From a virus, in the IMG/VR virus record IMGVR_UViG_3300036893_000013, positions 48,038-112,037 of that record: a stretch of 64,000 bases of DNA. One strand, 5' to 3'. The notes beneath the pieces are model-generated. The model did no database searches. It had not been told where the DNA came from and saw only the letters and a program-made list of their open reading frames with translations. How positions within the stretch are numbered: the first letter of the stretch is position 1; each line of letters starts with the position of its first letter. The translations under genes and the position numbers were made by a program. Shown here piece after piece: positions 1 through 10,260 of this stretch.

Positions 1-3000
1 AACGTTGTAGTTTATAGTGCTTCCGGGAGGGGAATAGACCATATAGAAACTAATAGTATTGTTGGCGAATGGTAGAGCAGGCGAAGTAGTTGGAAGAGTT
101 TCTCCTGACGTACTGTGGTACCATACGCCGTATTGAATCTCAGCCGGATAGACTCCGGCAGCAGGAAAAGTAACCTGAACAATACTTGATGCAATACTAA
201 GACCAGAAGATGGGTAATTAGCACTCATGATCTTATATCCTTTGATCGGTGTGCCGGTAGAAAAGTTGTAAGTGTTAGGATTGCCGCTATTGTTCCAAGT
301 CATAGGTCCAATTGCAGAAGGTACTAATGTAGCCCCTGAATCAGCGGTTCCTACGTCAGCCGCAGGACCATAGTTAGAATGATTAAGTGGTGCTGTGAAT
401 GTCATCCCAGAAACAGAATCAATACTAACTGTCTCTCCGTTGAGAAACGTAGCGTTAGATAGTCCGGCAAAAGTAAGCTGCACCCCAACGCTAACTAGAG
501 AGGCTAGGGTTCTGTCGCACTGCACAGTTACTTCATTGTTATTAACAGTAATATTTGTTACATTCAGAGATATAGACCCATTACCTATGCCCCAGAACAT
601 AGCTACTTGGTGACCAAACGTAAAAGTGTAAGTTCCCGGGGCCGGAATTATAAAGACCGGTAGCATGGCAATACTTAAATTTTCCATCGCAGAGGGAAAC
701 AGTGTGCTTAATGTGCCACTTAGTGTTCCATCTCCATAGCTAAAAACACCTACTTCGACCGCATTAGTTCCGCCTTGAGCACTGAGAAAGAAGCTACTCA
801 TAGTACCACTACCAGTTGCTGTTGAGACAGGCTGAGTACCATTTTGGCTCATTGGAGTATTAAAAGTACTGCCCGGAGGTCCGTTAGGAAGCTCACCCGC
901 CGCACCTACATCGCTATTCTTCTGACTATTACATTGCCAGTAATAGACAGGAAAGTTGCTTCCCTGAGTCATTATGCCCGTATAGGGTTGAAGCTGGTAA
1001 ACACAGTTGGTCGATCCCGGAGTATCTTCAATGATATGTCCAGATGAATATATCGTATGAGCAGCCCAAGTAAGAGTGGTATCTGAATCGTTAGATAAGC
1101 ACTTCCACTTGGCGGTTCCGTCTGTAGTAATCTGCCCGACAATAGTACTACTAGTAGTCCACGGCGCAGTACCCCCAGAAACCCCACTGTCTACTAACTG
1201 CTGAAGATACTTGCTACCACTAACAGTAATGATAATAAACTGCCATCTGTTGTAGTAAGTATTTGCTTTCCAACCAGATACGGCATTATTAACAATTACA
1301 TTAGGAGCAGTGCTCCCCCCGGCCATTCCCCAGTTCCAGACAATACCCCCATCAACAGAACTACCTCTGTTAATCCATAATGCAGACCCATCTATGGTAG
1401 TTGTACCTTCTGTTAATGGCCACTGAACAGCATTGTTTGCGGTATAACTAGATATCGGATTACCCCCAGAATTAACTGTTGGAATCTCAAGATCAGTAGT
1501 CGGAGGATAATAGCTAGAACCCAAAGCAACTATATTTACCGTACATCCTGTACCAGATATACCGGCTGTAGTAGCAACACCATTTTCAGTAGAATATCCA
1601 GTTCCTACATCTGTTATCTGGATAGTAGCAACACCACCAGTTGACCCGGTTAAACTAGCTACTCTAAACTGTGCTGTCCCAGAAGTACCAGACTGAGTGG
1701 GGAATAACCTATCACCTATTGCATATCCAGTACCGGCAGTTCCCAGTGTTCCTGCTGTAATACCTCCCACAAGAACTCCAGTTATATTTACAGTCGCCCC
1801 GGTCCCCGTACCGTTAGTAGTGGTGCTCACACCAGAAGCTACAGTGTAAGGCAGATACCCAGCGTTGTGAACTGTAAGACCAGTTATTGTAGTTCCCGAT
1901 ACCGTAGAGACTGTATAAGAGGCCCCGGCCCCCGAAACTTGTGTTGGATATACTAAATCTCCTACATTATACCCAGTCCCTCCTGACCCCAAGGAAAAAG
2001 TGGCAATCTGTCCACCACTGACAGTAAGTATATTGAAGGTTGCTAAAGTACCTGTTCCAGAAGTAGTAGTAGCTAGTCCGGATGCAGCAGTATATCCAGT
2101 AAAACTAATTCCTTGATATACCAATCCTATGGTTGCGGGAATGCCATTAATACTCTCTACTAGAAAGACAGCCCCGGAAGCTGGAGAACCTACCGGAACC
2201 ACTGGATATATAGCTTCTCCGACACTATATCCGGTACCACTTGCAGCTACCGAAGCAGAAGTTAGAGGACCGCCAGCATAGGTATTAGGAACTTCTGCGC
2301 TGAACTGAGTACCAGAGCTTACTATATTTACGGCTAATCCAGTACCAGAAGTAGCAGTAGTAGGGATATTAGTAGCTGAATAATAACCTTGTCCAGCAAC
2401 CTGAATAGCAATTGCAGTCGCTACTCCGGTACATAATGTTACTCCTGTAACAGCACTAATCGATACGGTAGCAACTTGAAAATAACCCCCTGAACCGCTA
2501 GTTTCTTCCGGAAAAATAAAATCTCCGACAGCATATCCAGTTCCCCCGACTGCTACAGTTGCCCCAGTTAAAGAACCTCCTGAAGTAGTTATATTAAGGG
2601 TGCAATTGACACCAATTCCAGACGTTGTGGTAGAGACATTACTACCGTTTATATACCCTGCTCCAGCAGAAGTTCCAACAGAAGTTACTTTAACTTGCCC
2701 ATTCATACTCCCAGCCGGAGTAGTTTGGGAGAGAGAAACAATTTCCCCCACAGTATAACCTTGTCCACCGAAATATAGACTGGCAGTATTTATAGGACCA
2801 ACAATATTCTCTATGGTTAAGGTTACACTCGTAGACCCCAAAACTTGAGTTACTAACGAATCTCCAGAAAAATAAAGTTGAAGACCAGATTGCAGTACTT
2901 GAGAGGCAGTTGGAAGGGGATTCGAATTAACATCTGTAGCCCGCATGGTAAACACAAAGGTCGAGTTATAAATGTAGAAACTAGACAACTGCACTACCGT

Positions 3001-3630
3001 TCCTATTAACTGTTCTACATTACCATTAGGATCAATGATGAAGGAGTTAAGTTCATAAGGAGTAAAATTGTACGGATTCAAGACAGCGTATAAGTTGCCG
3101 TTCGCTACTGCAATTTCTTGAAGAACAGTGGAATAAGGGATTCTCGTTTGAAGGGTATTAACCCATTTCTTCTGATTAGCTCCATCCCCCCAAAATAGAA
3201 CGTTCCCCACACTCTGCATATAACTCTGTCCAGAATACGGACTTTTATTCCAGATATCTATCTGACCGTTATTTGAGGCATCATATAAGGCAGATTTGGT
3301 ATCCACCATAGTTTTTATTTGTTCAGTATTAGCATTGAATAATCTAAACTCATAAAAACCATTTATATTACTCCACGTGTTACTATTCCACACGGAATTC
3401 CCCGGACGGCGAACCACTGTAAGTCGTTGGCTGAGTTCCAGATTTTCTCCCCCAAGAAAGGCATCTCCTCTAGGCCCGTAAAATTTCTCTTCCAAACGGG
3501 TAGAAGCGGCATCTCGTATAGCTGCGCGGTTGCTCCATAGCCCAGTAGTCCATCTTGCCCCCTGATAAAGAGCAGACTTCCTAGAAGGGCGGGGAGGTTG
3601 GGCACCGGCTACTTGTAGAGGATTAGGCAT
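1..3630 (-). CDS. Tail nozzle/tubular protein B-like virion protein (partial, C-terminus off left edge)
   Basis: The frame is open from the ATG at 3630 to the window edge, 1210 codons, so the gene is incomplete. The ATG shares a base with the TAA of the upstream lectin gene (TAATG), which fixes the start. The N-terminal 170 residues are Arg- and aromatic-rich, with motifs such as LTVVRRPGNS and LFWGDGANQKKW that resemble tail-tubular-protein-B/nozzle proteins of podoviruses (recalled, not searched). Residues of about 290-640 hold five copies of a Gly-rich unit with core G(T/Q)GYxxG(E/D), a repeat common in phage tail and baseplate proteins. Unlike its neighbours it has no signal peptide, so it is probably a true virion part. 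It could also be a large baseplate or fibre protein. Confidence 0.75.
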   Translation of the reverse strand, partial: MPNPLQVAGAQPPRPSRKSALYQGARWTTGLWSNRAAIRDAASTRLEEKFYGPRGDAFLGGENLELSQRLTVVRRPGNSVWNSNTWSNINGFYEFRLFNANTEQIKTMVDTKSALYDASNNGQIDIWNKSPYSGQSYMQSVGNVLFWGDGANQKKWVNTLQTRIPYSTVLQEIAVANGNLYAVLNPYNFTPYELNSFIIDPNGNVEQLIGTVVQLSSFYIYNSTFVFTMRATDVNSNPLPTASQVLQSGLQLYFSGDSLVTQVLGSTSVTLTIENIVGPINTASLYFGGQGYTVGEIVSLSQTTPAGSMNGQVKVTSVGTSAGAGYINGSNVSTTTSGIGVNCTLNITTSGGSLTGATVAVGGTGYAVGDFIFPEETSGSGGYFQVATVSISAVTGVTLCTGVATAIAIQVAGQGYYSATNIPTTATSGTGLAVNIVSSGTQFSAEVPNTYAGGPLTSASVAASGTGYSVGEAIYPVVPVGSPASGAVFLVESINGIPATIGLVYQGISFTGYTAASGLATTTSGTGTLATFNILTVSGGQIATFSLGSGGTGYNVGDLVYPTQVSGAGASYTVSTVSGTTITGLTVHNAGYLPYTVASGVSTTTNGTGTGATVNITGVLVGGITAGTLGTAGTGYAIGDRLFPTQSGTSGTAQFRVASLTGSTGGVATIQITDVGTGYSTENGVATTAGISGTGCTVNIVALGSSYYPPTTDLEIPTVNSGGNPISSYTANNAVQWPLTEGTTTIDGSALWINRGSSVDGGIVWNWGMAGGSTAPNVIVNNAVSGWKANTYYNRWQFIIITVSGSKYLQQLVDSGVSGGTAPWTTSSTIVGQITTDGTAKWKCLSNDSDTTLTWAAHTIYSSGHIIEDTPGSTNCVYQLQPYTGIMTQGSNFPVYYWQCNSQKNSDVGAAGELPNGPPGSTFNTPMSQNGTQPVSTATGSGTMSSFFLSAQGGTNAVEVGVFSYGDGTLSGTLSTLFPSAMENLSIAMLPVFIIPAPGTYTFTFGHQVAMFWGIGNGSISLNVTNITVNNNEVTVQCDRTLASLVSVGVQLTFAGLSNATFLNGETVSIDSVSGMTFTAPLNHSNYGPAADVGTADSGATLVPSAIGPMTWNNSGNPNTYNFSTGTPIKGYKIMSANYPSSGLSIASSIVQVTFPAAGVYPAEIQYGVWYHSTSGETLPTTSPALPFANNTISFYMVYSPPGSTINYNV

Positions 3631-4847
3631 TAATGAATAGAACCACCTGAAATTTTTCCGTAAAGGCCACTATTAGTGGTGGCAGTGTTGATGGTATAAG
3701 CCCCATAAGAACTTACCGTTGAATCTGAAAGTGTACTTGTGCCTGCCACTACGTTAAGAGTAGTCACAGTACTATTGATAGTTATGGTATTACTTGATCC
3801 CGAAAGAGAGGTGCCGGTACTGCATCCGGTTCCCGCGCCGTTTGTTACTGGAGTTGTGCCATTCTCCGTATAACACATAATTGTAGTTCCAGAATTTGAG
3901 TTAGAACAGGTAACTGTTATGGAAGAACTTGAGACACCAGACCCGGGAGTACAGGTAGGAGCAGTTGCATTTCCACCGCTGTTCACGGTGTAACTGAAGT
4001 TATAAACCCAAAGAGGTCCGACTGTATTTCCATCAGTTCCAGCCGTAAGACCCACATAAGCTGTGTTCATGCTGCCGACGATTGACGGAATGTTAACGCT
4101 AGTCCATACATTATGAAAGCAAGTCGAAGAAGAGGTTGGAGTACACGTTCCTCCAGCAGTAATATCATAGAGATTTAGAGTGAAATTTGAACCATCATAA
4201 ATAACTGTGGCCGAATAAGTGTCTCCAGTCGTGGTGTTAACGGTCGTGGCTGGAGAATTTAATGGTACCGGAGAGGTACTGATCTTACTAGGAGTGTAGT
4301 CCGAGTTATACGGAGGAATACAAGGAGACTGACTAGCTTGATAAATCTGAGCACTGCTGTAACTGAATGGAAAGGGCCACACAGCACTAGATGACAGTGT
4401 ACTGATCTGATCGAGTTCTAGAGCAAAAACATTATTAGGTTCGGGAGGTACGAAAGCTTGATAAAATCCACCTTCGCATCCGGCCCCGGCAACGAAGGTC
4501 TGTCCTTGTGCTCCTCCCAGATTGTTCGTATTGTTCAGAGTGAAAGCAATATTGACACCGTTTGGTACGAAGGTAAAAGTAGAGGTAAAAGCTTGTACAT
4601 TAACGGCGTAGTAATAAATCAAACTTGAAGACCCATGCCCGGCTCCGTTAGGCTGCAAAAGAATATTACTACTTGAAACACTTGAATCTGAGTTATTGAA
4701 AAACTGGAAACCCGGATTTCCATATTGCTGTACACTACACGTTCCAGATGTCGCAGCAATCCAGTTTCCTTGTGTGCAACTGAATATTGACTGCGCCGAA
4801 ACAAGGGAACTGAAGCAAATAATGCCAAGAATGAGTAGTATTTTCAT
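3630..4847 (-). CDS. Secreted L-type lectin-like protein with chitobiase-C-like tail (copy 2)
   Basis: The 405-residue product starts with a clear Sec signal peptide (MKILLILGIICFSSLVSA, cleavage near AQ). The body has legume-lectin-type signatures: NNVFALELDQ, then YSATVIYDGSNFTLNLYD, then a NIPSIVG...AYVGLTAGT segment. The last ~100 residues form a Thr/Ser/Gly-rich beta-sandwich resembling CHB_HEX_C domains. It is a clear paralogue of the protein at 18610-19875, sharing GAGCE(G/A)GFYQAF and PEPNNVFALELD. It lies between a beta-helix protein and the nozzle-like protein, so host-surface or polysaccharide binding is likely. The starting ATG directly follows the upstream stop. The ligand cannot be told from sequence. 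Confidence 0.75.
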   Translation of the reverse strand: MKILLILGIICFSSLVSAQSIFSCTQGNWIAATSGTCSVQQYGNPGFQFFNNSDSSVSSSNILLQPNGAGHGSSSLIYYYAVNVQAFTSTFTFVPNGVNIAFTLNNTNNLGGAQGQTFVAGAGCEGGFYQAFVPPEPNNVFALELDQISTLSSSAVWPFPFSYSSAQIYQASQSPCIPPYNSDYTPSKISTSPVPLNSPATTVNTTTGDTYSATVIYDGSNFTLNLYDITAGGTCTPTSSSTCFHNVWTSVNIPSIVGSMNTAYVGLTAGTDGNTVGPLWVYNFSYTVNSGGNATAPTCTPGSGVSSSSITVTCSNSNSGTTIMCYTENGTTPVTNGAGTGCSTGTSLSGSSNTITINSTVTTLNVVAGTSTLSDSTVSSYGAYTINTATTNSGLYGKISGGSIH

Positions 4848-6272
4848 TTACTGTATTGTTGTGCCAGAATTATATACATCACCGGAGTTAAATGCACTAG
4901 CAGAGACACACCCGGGGGTTACAAGTCCGGTTGGTAAATTGGTGGAACATAGCCACTGCGGATAGAGCGGATCATACCGACTAGTATTTGAGACTGTCTG
5001 ATAGCCGTATGCTGCTGCTACAGAAGTTGGGGTAAAATTAGAAATTAGTGTAGCCATACACGCTACGGTACTCGCATACGAAGAACAAGATGGTGCTCCC
5101 GGAACTGTTGGATTACTAAACGAAACGGCTGTTCCGATGGTATTATTAGGACCATAAGCAAATGATCCTGAAGTATAAATTATAGTATTGTTTCCACTTA
5201 CTCCCGAAGCATATGTGCTGTACAAATGATCGGTCGCATTTCCGTTGCCGACAGCCATCGCGTAGATCGCATTACCACCAAGACCCGTAGCTGTCGATGT
5301 CTGGAGAAGGTTGTTCCAAGCCTGCACATTGTAAGCTGAATAAAGAAATAGTTCTCCAACATCTGTGCGATTTTGATGTGTATCCCGAAGATTACCCCAA
5401 GAGGTATTGTAAAGCATATACACATTACCTAGCGAAGAACCCACTGAATTATAAGGCACTTCAAGGCCGCTGCTGCCGTTCCCTACAGTAATATTGTTTT
5501 GTACAACGACTTGTTGAGAATATGGAGTACCACTCGACTGGGAATAATCTAATGAATCTACGATAATTCCTTCTCCATCTGTTGAACCTCCTCCATTACA
5601 GGTGGCAGGATCATAGTTGGCATAAGAAAAATTACCCGCAATATAGATATGAGTGCCGGGACTGGTGTCTTTAGCAAGAGGTTGATAGACACTTATACCA
5701 CTATAACAGGCAGTATTTCCCTGAGCAGCGTTATAAACTATATCCCCTACAATTGCAATGTAATCTACCGAGTAGCTAGTACCGTCATTAAATGTGGAAA
5801 ATCCACCTCCAATACAGCCGTTAGCTATATCGTCAACAAAGGCAACATCGTACACTTCTGAAGGTGTAGTTTGATTAGGGGAGGCCATAAAGCATCCTAT
5901 GTATTGCTGAGGAGCAGAAGAACCCTGAACTTCCCACCCAGCAATCATCCAATGCGGCTTATCTACCCAGAAGTAGCCCGTAGAACCACTAATGATACAG
6001 GCATCAAAGGTGGTACATTTAAGAGTGGCAAAACAGTGGCCTGACCCAGTAACCGCGCCCCATTCCCCTTGCCAGAAGTTCCACCCGCTATACGAAGAAG
6101 AAGCAGCGGCTGTGATTATATCACCACAATTAACGGCATGGTTTGGACTGAGCCAAGGTGTTCCGGTAGAGGTTCCGTTATTTGAGTCACTTCCCGACGG
6201 CGACAGATAGTAGTTTGTCGCAAAACAGGGAATGGCAAACAGAGATATAAATATTAGAAGATATCTTATCAT
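4848..6272 (-). CDS. Secreted right-handed beta-helix protein (pectate-lyase-like / depolymerase candidate)
   Basis: A longer frame reaches back to 6314, but the ATG at 6272 overlaps the upstream stop (TAATG) and begins a signal peptide (MIRYLLIFISLFAIPCFA), giving 474 residues. The mature start NYYLSPSGSDSNNGTSTGTP is the classic opening of secreted parallel beta-helix polysaccharide lyases and related proteins. Repeated short strands with Asn/Gly turns follow (VVVQNNITVGN, VQAWNNLLQ). No catalytic triad can be assigned by eye. It may cleave capsule, exopolysaccharide or pectin-like glycans around the host. The signal peptide suggests that the lysing or infected cell exports it, unlike ordinary tailspikes. 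Confidence 0.65.
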   Translation of the reverse strand: MIRYLLIFISLFAIPCFATNYYLSPSGSDSNNGTSTGTPWLSPNHAVNCGDIITAAASSSYSGWNFWQGEWGAVTGSGHCFATLKCTTFDACIISGSTGYFWVDKPHWMIAGWEVQGSSAPQQYIGCFMASPNQTTPSEVYDVAFVDDIANGCIGGGFSTFNDGTSYSVDYIAIVGDIVYNAAQGNTACYSGISVYQPLAKDTSPGTHIYIAGNFSYANYDPATCNGGGSTDGEGIIVDSLDYSQSSGTPYSQQVVVQNNITVGNGSSGLEVPYNSVGSSLGNVYMLYNTSWGNLRDTHQNRTDVGELFLYSAYNVQAWNNLLQTSTATGLGGNAIYAMAVGNGNATDHLYSTYASGVSGNNTIIYTSGSFAYGPNNTIGTAVSFSNPTVPGAPSCSSYASTVACMATLISNFTPTSVAAAYGYQTVSNTSRYDPLYPQWLCSTNLPTGLVTPGCVSASAFNSGDVYNSGTTIQ

Positions 6273-8467
6273 TAGTTGTGCGCCATCATTCCAATCTGGT
6301 TGCCTGACCCCCACGATGCTGTTGGAATAGTGATTGTTGACGGTAGTTGCCCGTTTGTGGATGTTTGACTTACAGGCTGACTGGCATTATATGGGGTGAA
6401 ACCTTTCCACTCTTCGTCAAGATTAAGAACAGTGGCATTTCCGGTTACCGCCATATAATAATACTGACCGGCTGCTGGAGCAGTTAAAGTTACAGGGGAA
6501 GATTGGGTAATTGCCTGATCCCATTGACCAGTATGAGTTATGGCTACACCTTGAGAACCGGAACCAATATCAGCAACTAGAGGGCAACTTGTTCCACCTA
6601 GAGCACAAGGACCATAAATACCTATGTCGTAGTAATGTCCAGAAGTAGTGTCATCAGTAGAAACTTGGAAATCTAGATAAGAAATTTTCTGAGCGGTCGC
6701 TGGCCCGTTTACGATTACCCAAGTATAAACAGTTCCAGCAGTTCCTACTCCGAAACTTCCCTGACTGGTTGAACCCATTGAAATGGGCCAGATAGAAGCA
6801 GAAGTGGAACTTCCGCTAGCACAGTTTGCCACATAAGCATCTGTTGCAATATCAGTGTTACTTGCACAAGATTGTGTCGGAGCGGTAGGAGTTCCTGTAA
6901 GAGCAGGAGAAGCAGCAAGTACAACGTTGCCAGTACCAGTACTTGATACATACCCAATTGCCGACCATCCGCTAGATGGAGTACCTGCGGTCATGAACTG
7001 GGTTCCGGAAGGAGCAGTTGTACTCGGTTGCCATCCGTAAGCAGTAGCAGAAGTCGAGGAGAATCCACCAATAGCGAAGTCGTGTGTAGGGATAGTTTGA
7101 TTTGTAGTGTTACCACCTAAATACATCATACCGGCATCTCCAGAAGGGGGAGCAGAACCAATTGGTCCAGCGGAAGCTGTAATACCTCCGCTACCGGCGT
7201 ATGTTAAGGTATTAGCAGTTGTTGCCCCATCATCGAGGTTAGAATCCCCACTAACCGTGCTACCAGTTGACGAATACCATGTAATATGACCAGCATTTCC
7301 ACTACTAACCGTGCCCCCGCCTCCCACAAAAGTACATGTGGATATTGCACTAGAAGGAGTTCCGCAGCTTAAAAGTGGTGTCGAATTGGTGGGTCCAGTA
7401 GCTGGTAGCTGGAGAGCATAAGCTGTAAAAGAAGCTGACGAGGGTCCCATAAATCCAGTGGTATTCGAAGTAACGGCCTGATTTGCTGTATTGCCTATAA
7501 GAGAAATATATCCAGAATGCACACCGTCTGAAGTCGCTGAAACACCAGAACTAAAAGCCGCAGAAGTACCAGTAAGTGCTCCGGTTAAAGTGCCTCCTGT
7601 AAGAGGAAGATCGAGAGTGGCACTGTTAGCCACACACGAGGCGCAAGTACCAGTTAAGTTGGTAATTACTCCGGAAGCGGGAGTTCCTAACGCAGGAGTG
7701 ATAAGGGTAAGATTGGTTGCACTCAATCCACTAGGAAGAGTTGTGCTTTCGGAGGGAACTCCGCTGCCGTTAGTACTTACAACTGCATTATTTACAGGAG
7801 TAACTCCAGCCAAAGCCGAAGTAGTACCTGCGCTATATACGATTGAATTAGTAGCTAAGTTAGCAAGAGTACCGAGATTTGCTGCTGTTGCTGCGGTTGG
7901 ACCCGCACTTGTTGAATCAAATTGAAATCCGGAAATAGCCGATCCACCTACTTGAGATACTGTTCCTGTTTGTGTATACCACGTAACATCGTATTGGGGT
8001 TCAGCGGTTACTGTTCCTGATCCGGAAGGAGTTTGGCAAGCTCCATCTCCTCTGAGATACGTAGAGGAACTACAAGTTCCCGACCATAACCCATACACAT
8101 CCGCTGCGACTGCTATAGAAGGTACACCGGTAGTTGTAGTATTTTTTAAAATACCTGTTCCAAGGCCGGACAGAAGGGTTCCGTTAATACCTTTTACAGT
8201 AGTAGCACCCCCTGTAGAAGTACTGACAGCATCGCCAGTAAGGGCATTGAAGGTACCACTTCCACCAAAAGCTGTCCATGTGTTTGTTGCAGAACAGTAG
8301 TATGGAGATTCAATCCCACCAGAAAGCAGGTAGAAATTAATCACAGGACTACTAACCGAGCAAGTCGCGGGGAGACTAGAACCACTACCGTAACTTACAA
8401 CTCCGCTTTGTGGTCCCGTCTGCGCGAGAGCGGGGAGTGCGAAAAATAAAAATAAGAGTTTTTTCAT
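6272..8467 (-). CDS. Tail fibre-like protein with signal peptide and collagen-free repeat shaft
   Basis: The 731-residue protein opens with MKKLLFLFFALPALAQ, a short Sec signal with AxA-Q cleavage. The middle is a low-complexity Gly/Thr/Ser shaft with fibre-type repeats such as TLITPALGTPASGVITNLTG and LPLTGGTLTGALTG, typical of phage and prophage tail fibres. The C-terminal ~180 residues, after a CASNTDIATDAYVANC segment that often marks fibre junctions, look like a compact beta domain. Stop and next start overlap as TAATG. The shaft strongly supports a fibre. Its signal peptide is the odd part. Confidence 0.7.
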   Translation of the reverse strand: MKKLLFLFFALPALAQTGPQSGVVSYGSGSSLPATCSVSSPVINFYLLSGGIESPYYCSATNTWTAFGGSGTFNALTGDAVSTSTGGATTVKGINGTLLSGLGTGILKNTTTTGVPSIAVAADVYGLWSGTCSSSTYLRGDGACQTPSGSGTVTAEPQYDVTWYTQTGTVSQVGGSAISGFQFDSTSAGPTAATAANLGTLANLATNSIVYSAGTTSALAGVTPVNNAVVSTNGSGVPSESTTLPSGLSATNLTLITPALGTPASGVITNLTGTCASCVANSATLDLPLTGGTLTGALTGTSAAFSSGVSATSDGVHSGYISLIGNTANQAVTSNTTGFMGPSSASFTAYALQLPATGPTNSTPLLSCGTPSSAISTCTFVGGGGTVSSGNAGHITWYSSTGSTVSGDSNLDDGATTANTLTYAGSGGITASAGPIGSAPPSGDAGMMYLGGNTTNQTIPTHDFAIGGFSSTSATAYGWQPSTTAPSGTQFMTAGTPSSGWSAIGYVSSTGTGNVVLAASPALTGTPTAPTQSCASNTDIATDAYVANCASGSSTSASIWPISMGSTSQGSFGVGTAGTVYTWVIVNGPATAQKISYLDFQVSTDDTTSGHYYDIGIYGPCALGGTSCPLVADIGSGSQGVAITHTGQWDQAITQSSPVTLTAPAAGQYYYMAVTGNATVLNLDEEWKGFTPYNASQPVSQTSTNGQLPSTITIPTASWGSGNQIGMMAHN

Positions 8468-8470
8468 ATT

Positions 8471-9580
8471 TTAGTATCCGTAGTAATAGCCGTAATTAAA
8501 GGGACTTGCAGGACCAACAGGATAGAACGGACCTAAAACAGAATCTCCGGACATTTGCGTATCGGGGAAAATACTCCATGCCTGTTCTTCCCTCTCTCCT
8601 GCTCTTATAGCTTGCTCAATTTGTTCATGCCACATCTGATTCTGCATAGCTGCGCGGGGGGAATTAGCATGTTGAAGGCATTTAGCAACAAATCCTTCCC
8701 GGAAAAGATAAGCTAAATCATCTGGAACTGGAGAAATAGTCTGGTCTAAATACTTGAATCTAGGTGCTCTACGTTGGTAAACAATCCAAAATAACCAAGT
8801 AAATCCGCCTTCAGCAGGCAGAGGATTTACTCTTATAGCAAAGCCATTAGGATTAGCTACTGTCCAAGTAAGAGTACCGTCAGGTACCGTAGTACCCGGG
8901 GGCGAGGCGGGAGGAAGTTCCGGAGCAGTAGAACCCGAAGTTCCAAAATTAGCACCCGTACTGTTATAGGGATTAGGTGTCGGTAAAGGAATATTAGTCC
9001 CTTGATATCCTTGAACATTAGGAGTAAGGCCCATGATAGAAGTGTCTAGGAATAGCATGTTCCCATTAGCATCTACGATTTGTTGAATAGGAGTTTGCGG
9101 AGAACCAGAAGTACCATATCCGCAGTTGTATACTGTATTAGCAGTCCAAGTACCAAAATTACACTGGTTATTAGGTATAAAGCATACTATACTGGGATTT
9201 CCCTGATAAGGAGTAAGTCCCATGTCTCTATTAGTTTCCATAAGAAACAGTGGTTTTGGACAGAGATTGCCTGTATTAGTGTTATTATTGATATCAATTC
9301 TAAATGCTGACGTTAGCCAGCCCACGTCAGTTAGATTAGTAATATAGTCTTGCTGTAGAGAATTAGATAAGAATAAGGGAACATAAGACGCATTCCATCT
9401 CCAATTCAAACCTTGCGATAGAATTTTTTGAAGAACATCGTTAGCGAAGGTCAGCGCTGGTTCAAAAGTATAGCCACCCGCAGGAAGAATTGGATTACAC
9501 TCAGAAAAACTTCTAGCATAATCAACTACTTCCTGTAGGGTTATAGAGCTAGGTGGAACTAGATTTGGAAGAACAGGCAT
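8471..9580 (-). CDS. Tail adaptor / head-tail connector-like protein (copy 2)
   Basis: The 369-residue protein has an N-terminal helical region (LQEVVDYARSFSE) followed by a segment LNWRWNASYVPLFL...QQDYITNL..VGWL. The same order, a W-x-WN, a Pro, a (Q/S)DY and a GW(L/I) motif, occurs in the shorter protein at 19876-20610. The C-terminal part also matches, with LFREGFVAK here against IYNQGYLAK there. This pattern resembles podoviral gp11-type tail adaptors (tail tubular protein A). The long Pro/Gly-rich insert (~150-250) is absent from the copy at 19876. There is no signal peptide. Position next to the fibres fits a connector role. Confidence 0.6.
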   Translation of the reverse strand: MPVLPNLVPPSSITLQEVVDYARSFSECNPILPAGGYTFEPALTFANDVLQKILSQGLNWRWNASYVPLFLSNSLQQDYITNLTDVGWLTSAFRIDINNNTNTGNLCPKPLFLMETNRDMGLTPYQGNPSIVCFIPNNQCNFGTWTANTVYNCGYGTSGSPQTPIQQIVDANGNMLFLDTSIMGLTPNVQGYQGTNIPLPTPNPYNSTGANFGTSGSTAPELPPASPPGTTVPDGTLTWTVANPNGFAIRVNPLPAEGGFTWLFWIVYQRRAPRFKYLDQTISPVPDDLAYLFREGFVAKCLQHANSPRAAMQNQMWHEQIEQAIRAGEREEQAWSIFPDTQMSGDSVLGPFYPVGPASPFNYGYYYGY

Positions 9581-9588
9581 GGGTTTCC

Positions 9589-10260
9589 TTAATTAATCAC
9601 TGAACCTGTCAGGTTTTGTGGAGTGGGTGGAGTTGGTATAGAGGGGGCAGTAGCCACGACAACTGAAAAGGTATTACTAGGGGCACTTTGCGTACCCGCC
9701 GCGTCAACTGAAACTACGTAGTAATCATATGTAGTCGAAGCATCGATTGTTTTATCAGTATAGGTTGTAGTTTGTATAGCTGTTGGTGTCAGTTGTATTG
9801 CTGACCCTCCAGCAACAGATCGAAATACAAGGTACCCAGTTACAGCCGGAGTGCTAGTAGTAGGAGCTTGCCATACGAGTGATACACCACAAGCCGGATT
9901 AGGATCAGTAGCACAGAACAGAGCGGGAGTTACTGGAGTTACTGGGGTTACTGGAGGCGTTGTTCCCGCAGCATTGACCGTCAGCGTCAATTTCGTCGTC
10001 GTATAAACACCAGCCGTGGGCGTGGCCTGCTGAACCTCGATATTATAGGTTCCTGCTGCCGTTGGAGTACCTGAAAGAATTCCAGTGGTGTTATCGTAAC
10101 TTAATCCGTCTGCTGATATCTCCTGTATACCGTTAATTGTGACCAGATAACCGCCGTTTGAAACAGGTGCCGCAATAGCCTGACTGAAAGGTACCCCTAC
10201 AGTTGCGGTTGTGGTTTGAGCGTAAACAGTAGATGCCAGCAAAAATAGTATTAGTTTCAT
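9589..10260 (-). CDS. Secreted Ig-like / fibronectin-III protein
   Basis: The 223-residue product starts with a signal peptide (MKLILFLLASTVYAQ). Residues of about 20-95 form a putative Ig (He_PIG-type) domain recognisable by LSYDNTTGILSGTPTAAGTY. After a PVTPVTPVTP linker, residues of about 110-205 look like an FN3 domain (SLVWQAPTTSTPAVTGYLVF..TYTDKTIDASTTYDYYVVSVD). Such domains on phage proteins usually bind surface glycans. The ATG overlaps the stop of the GH30 gene (ATGA), so the two are translationally coupled and may act together on polysaccharide. Confidence 0.7.
   Translation of the reverse strand: MKLILFLLASTVYAQTTTATVGVPFSQAIAAPVSNGGYLVTINGIQEISADGLSYDNTTGILSGTPTAAGTYNIEVQQATPTAGVYTTTKLTLTVNAAGTTPPVTPVTPVTPALFCATDPNPACGVSLVWQAPTTSTPAVTGYLVFRSVAGGSAIQLTPTAIQTTTYTDKTIDASTTYDYYVVSVDAAGTQSAPSNTFSVVVATAPSIPTPPTPQNLTGSVIN

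Noticed and set aside
3363-3605. 80-codon minus-strand ORF from GTG 3605
   Set aside because: Out-of-frame shadow of the large partial gene whose TAATG start at 3630 is stronger.
7491-7925. 144-codon plus-strand ORF
   Set aside because: Shadow of the repetitive fibre gene at 6272-8467; composition reflects the opposite strand.
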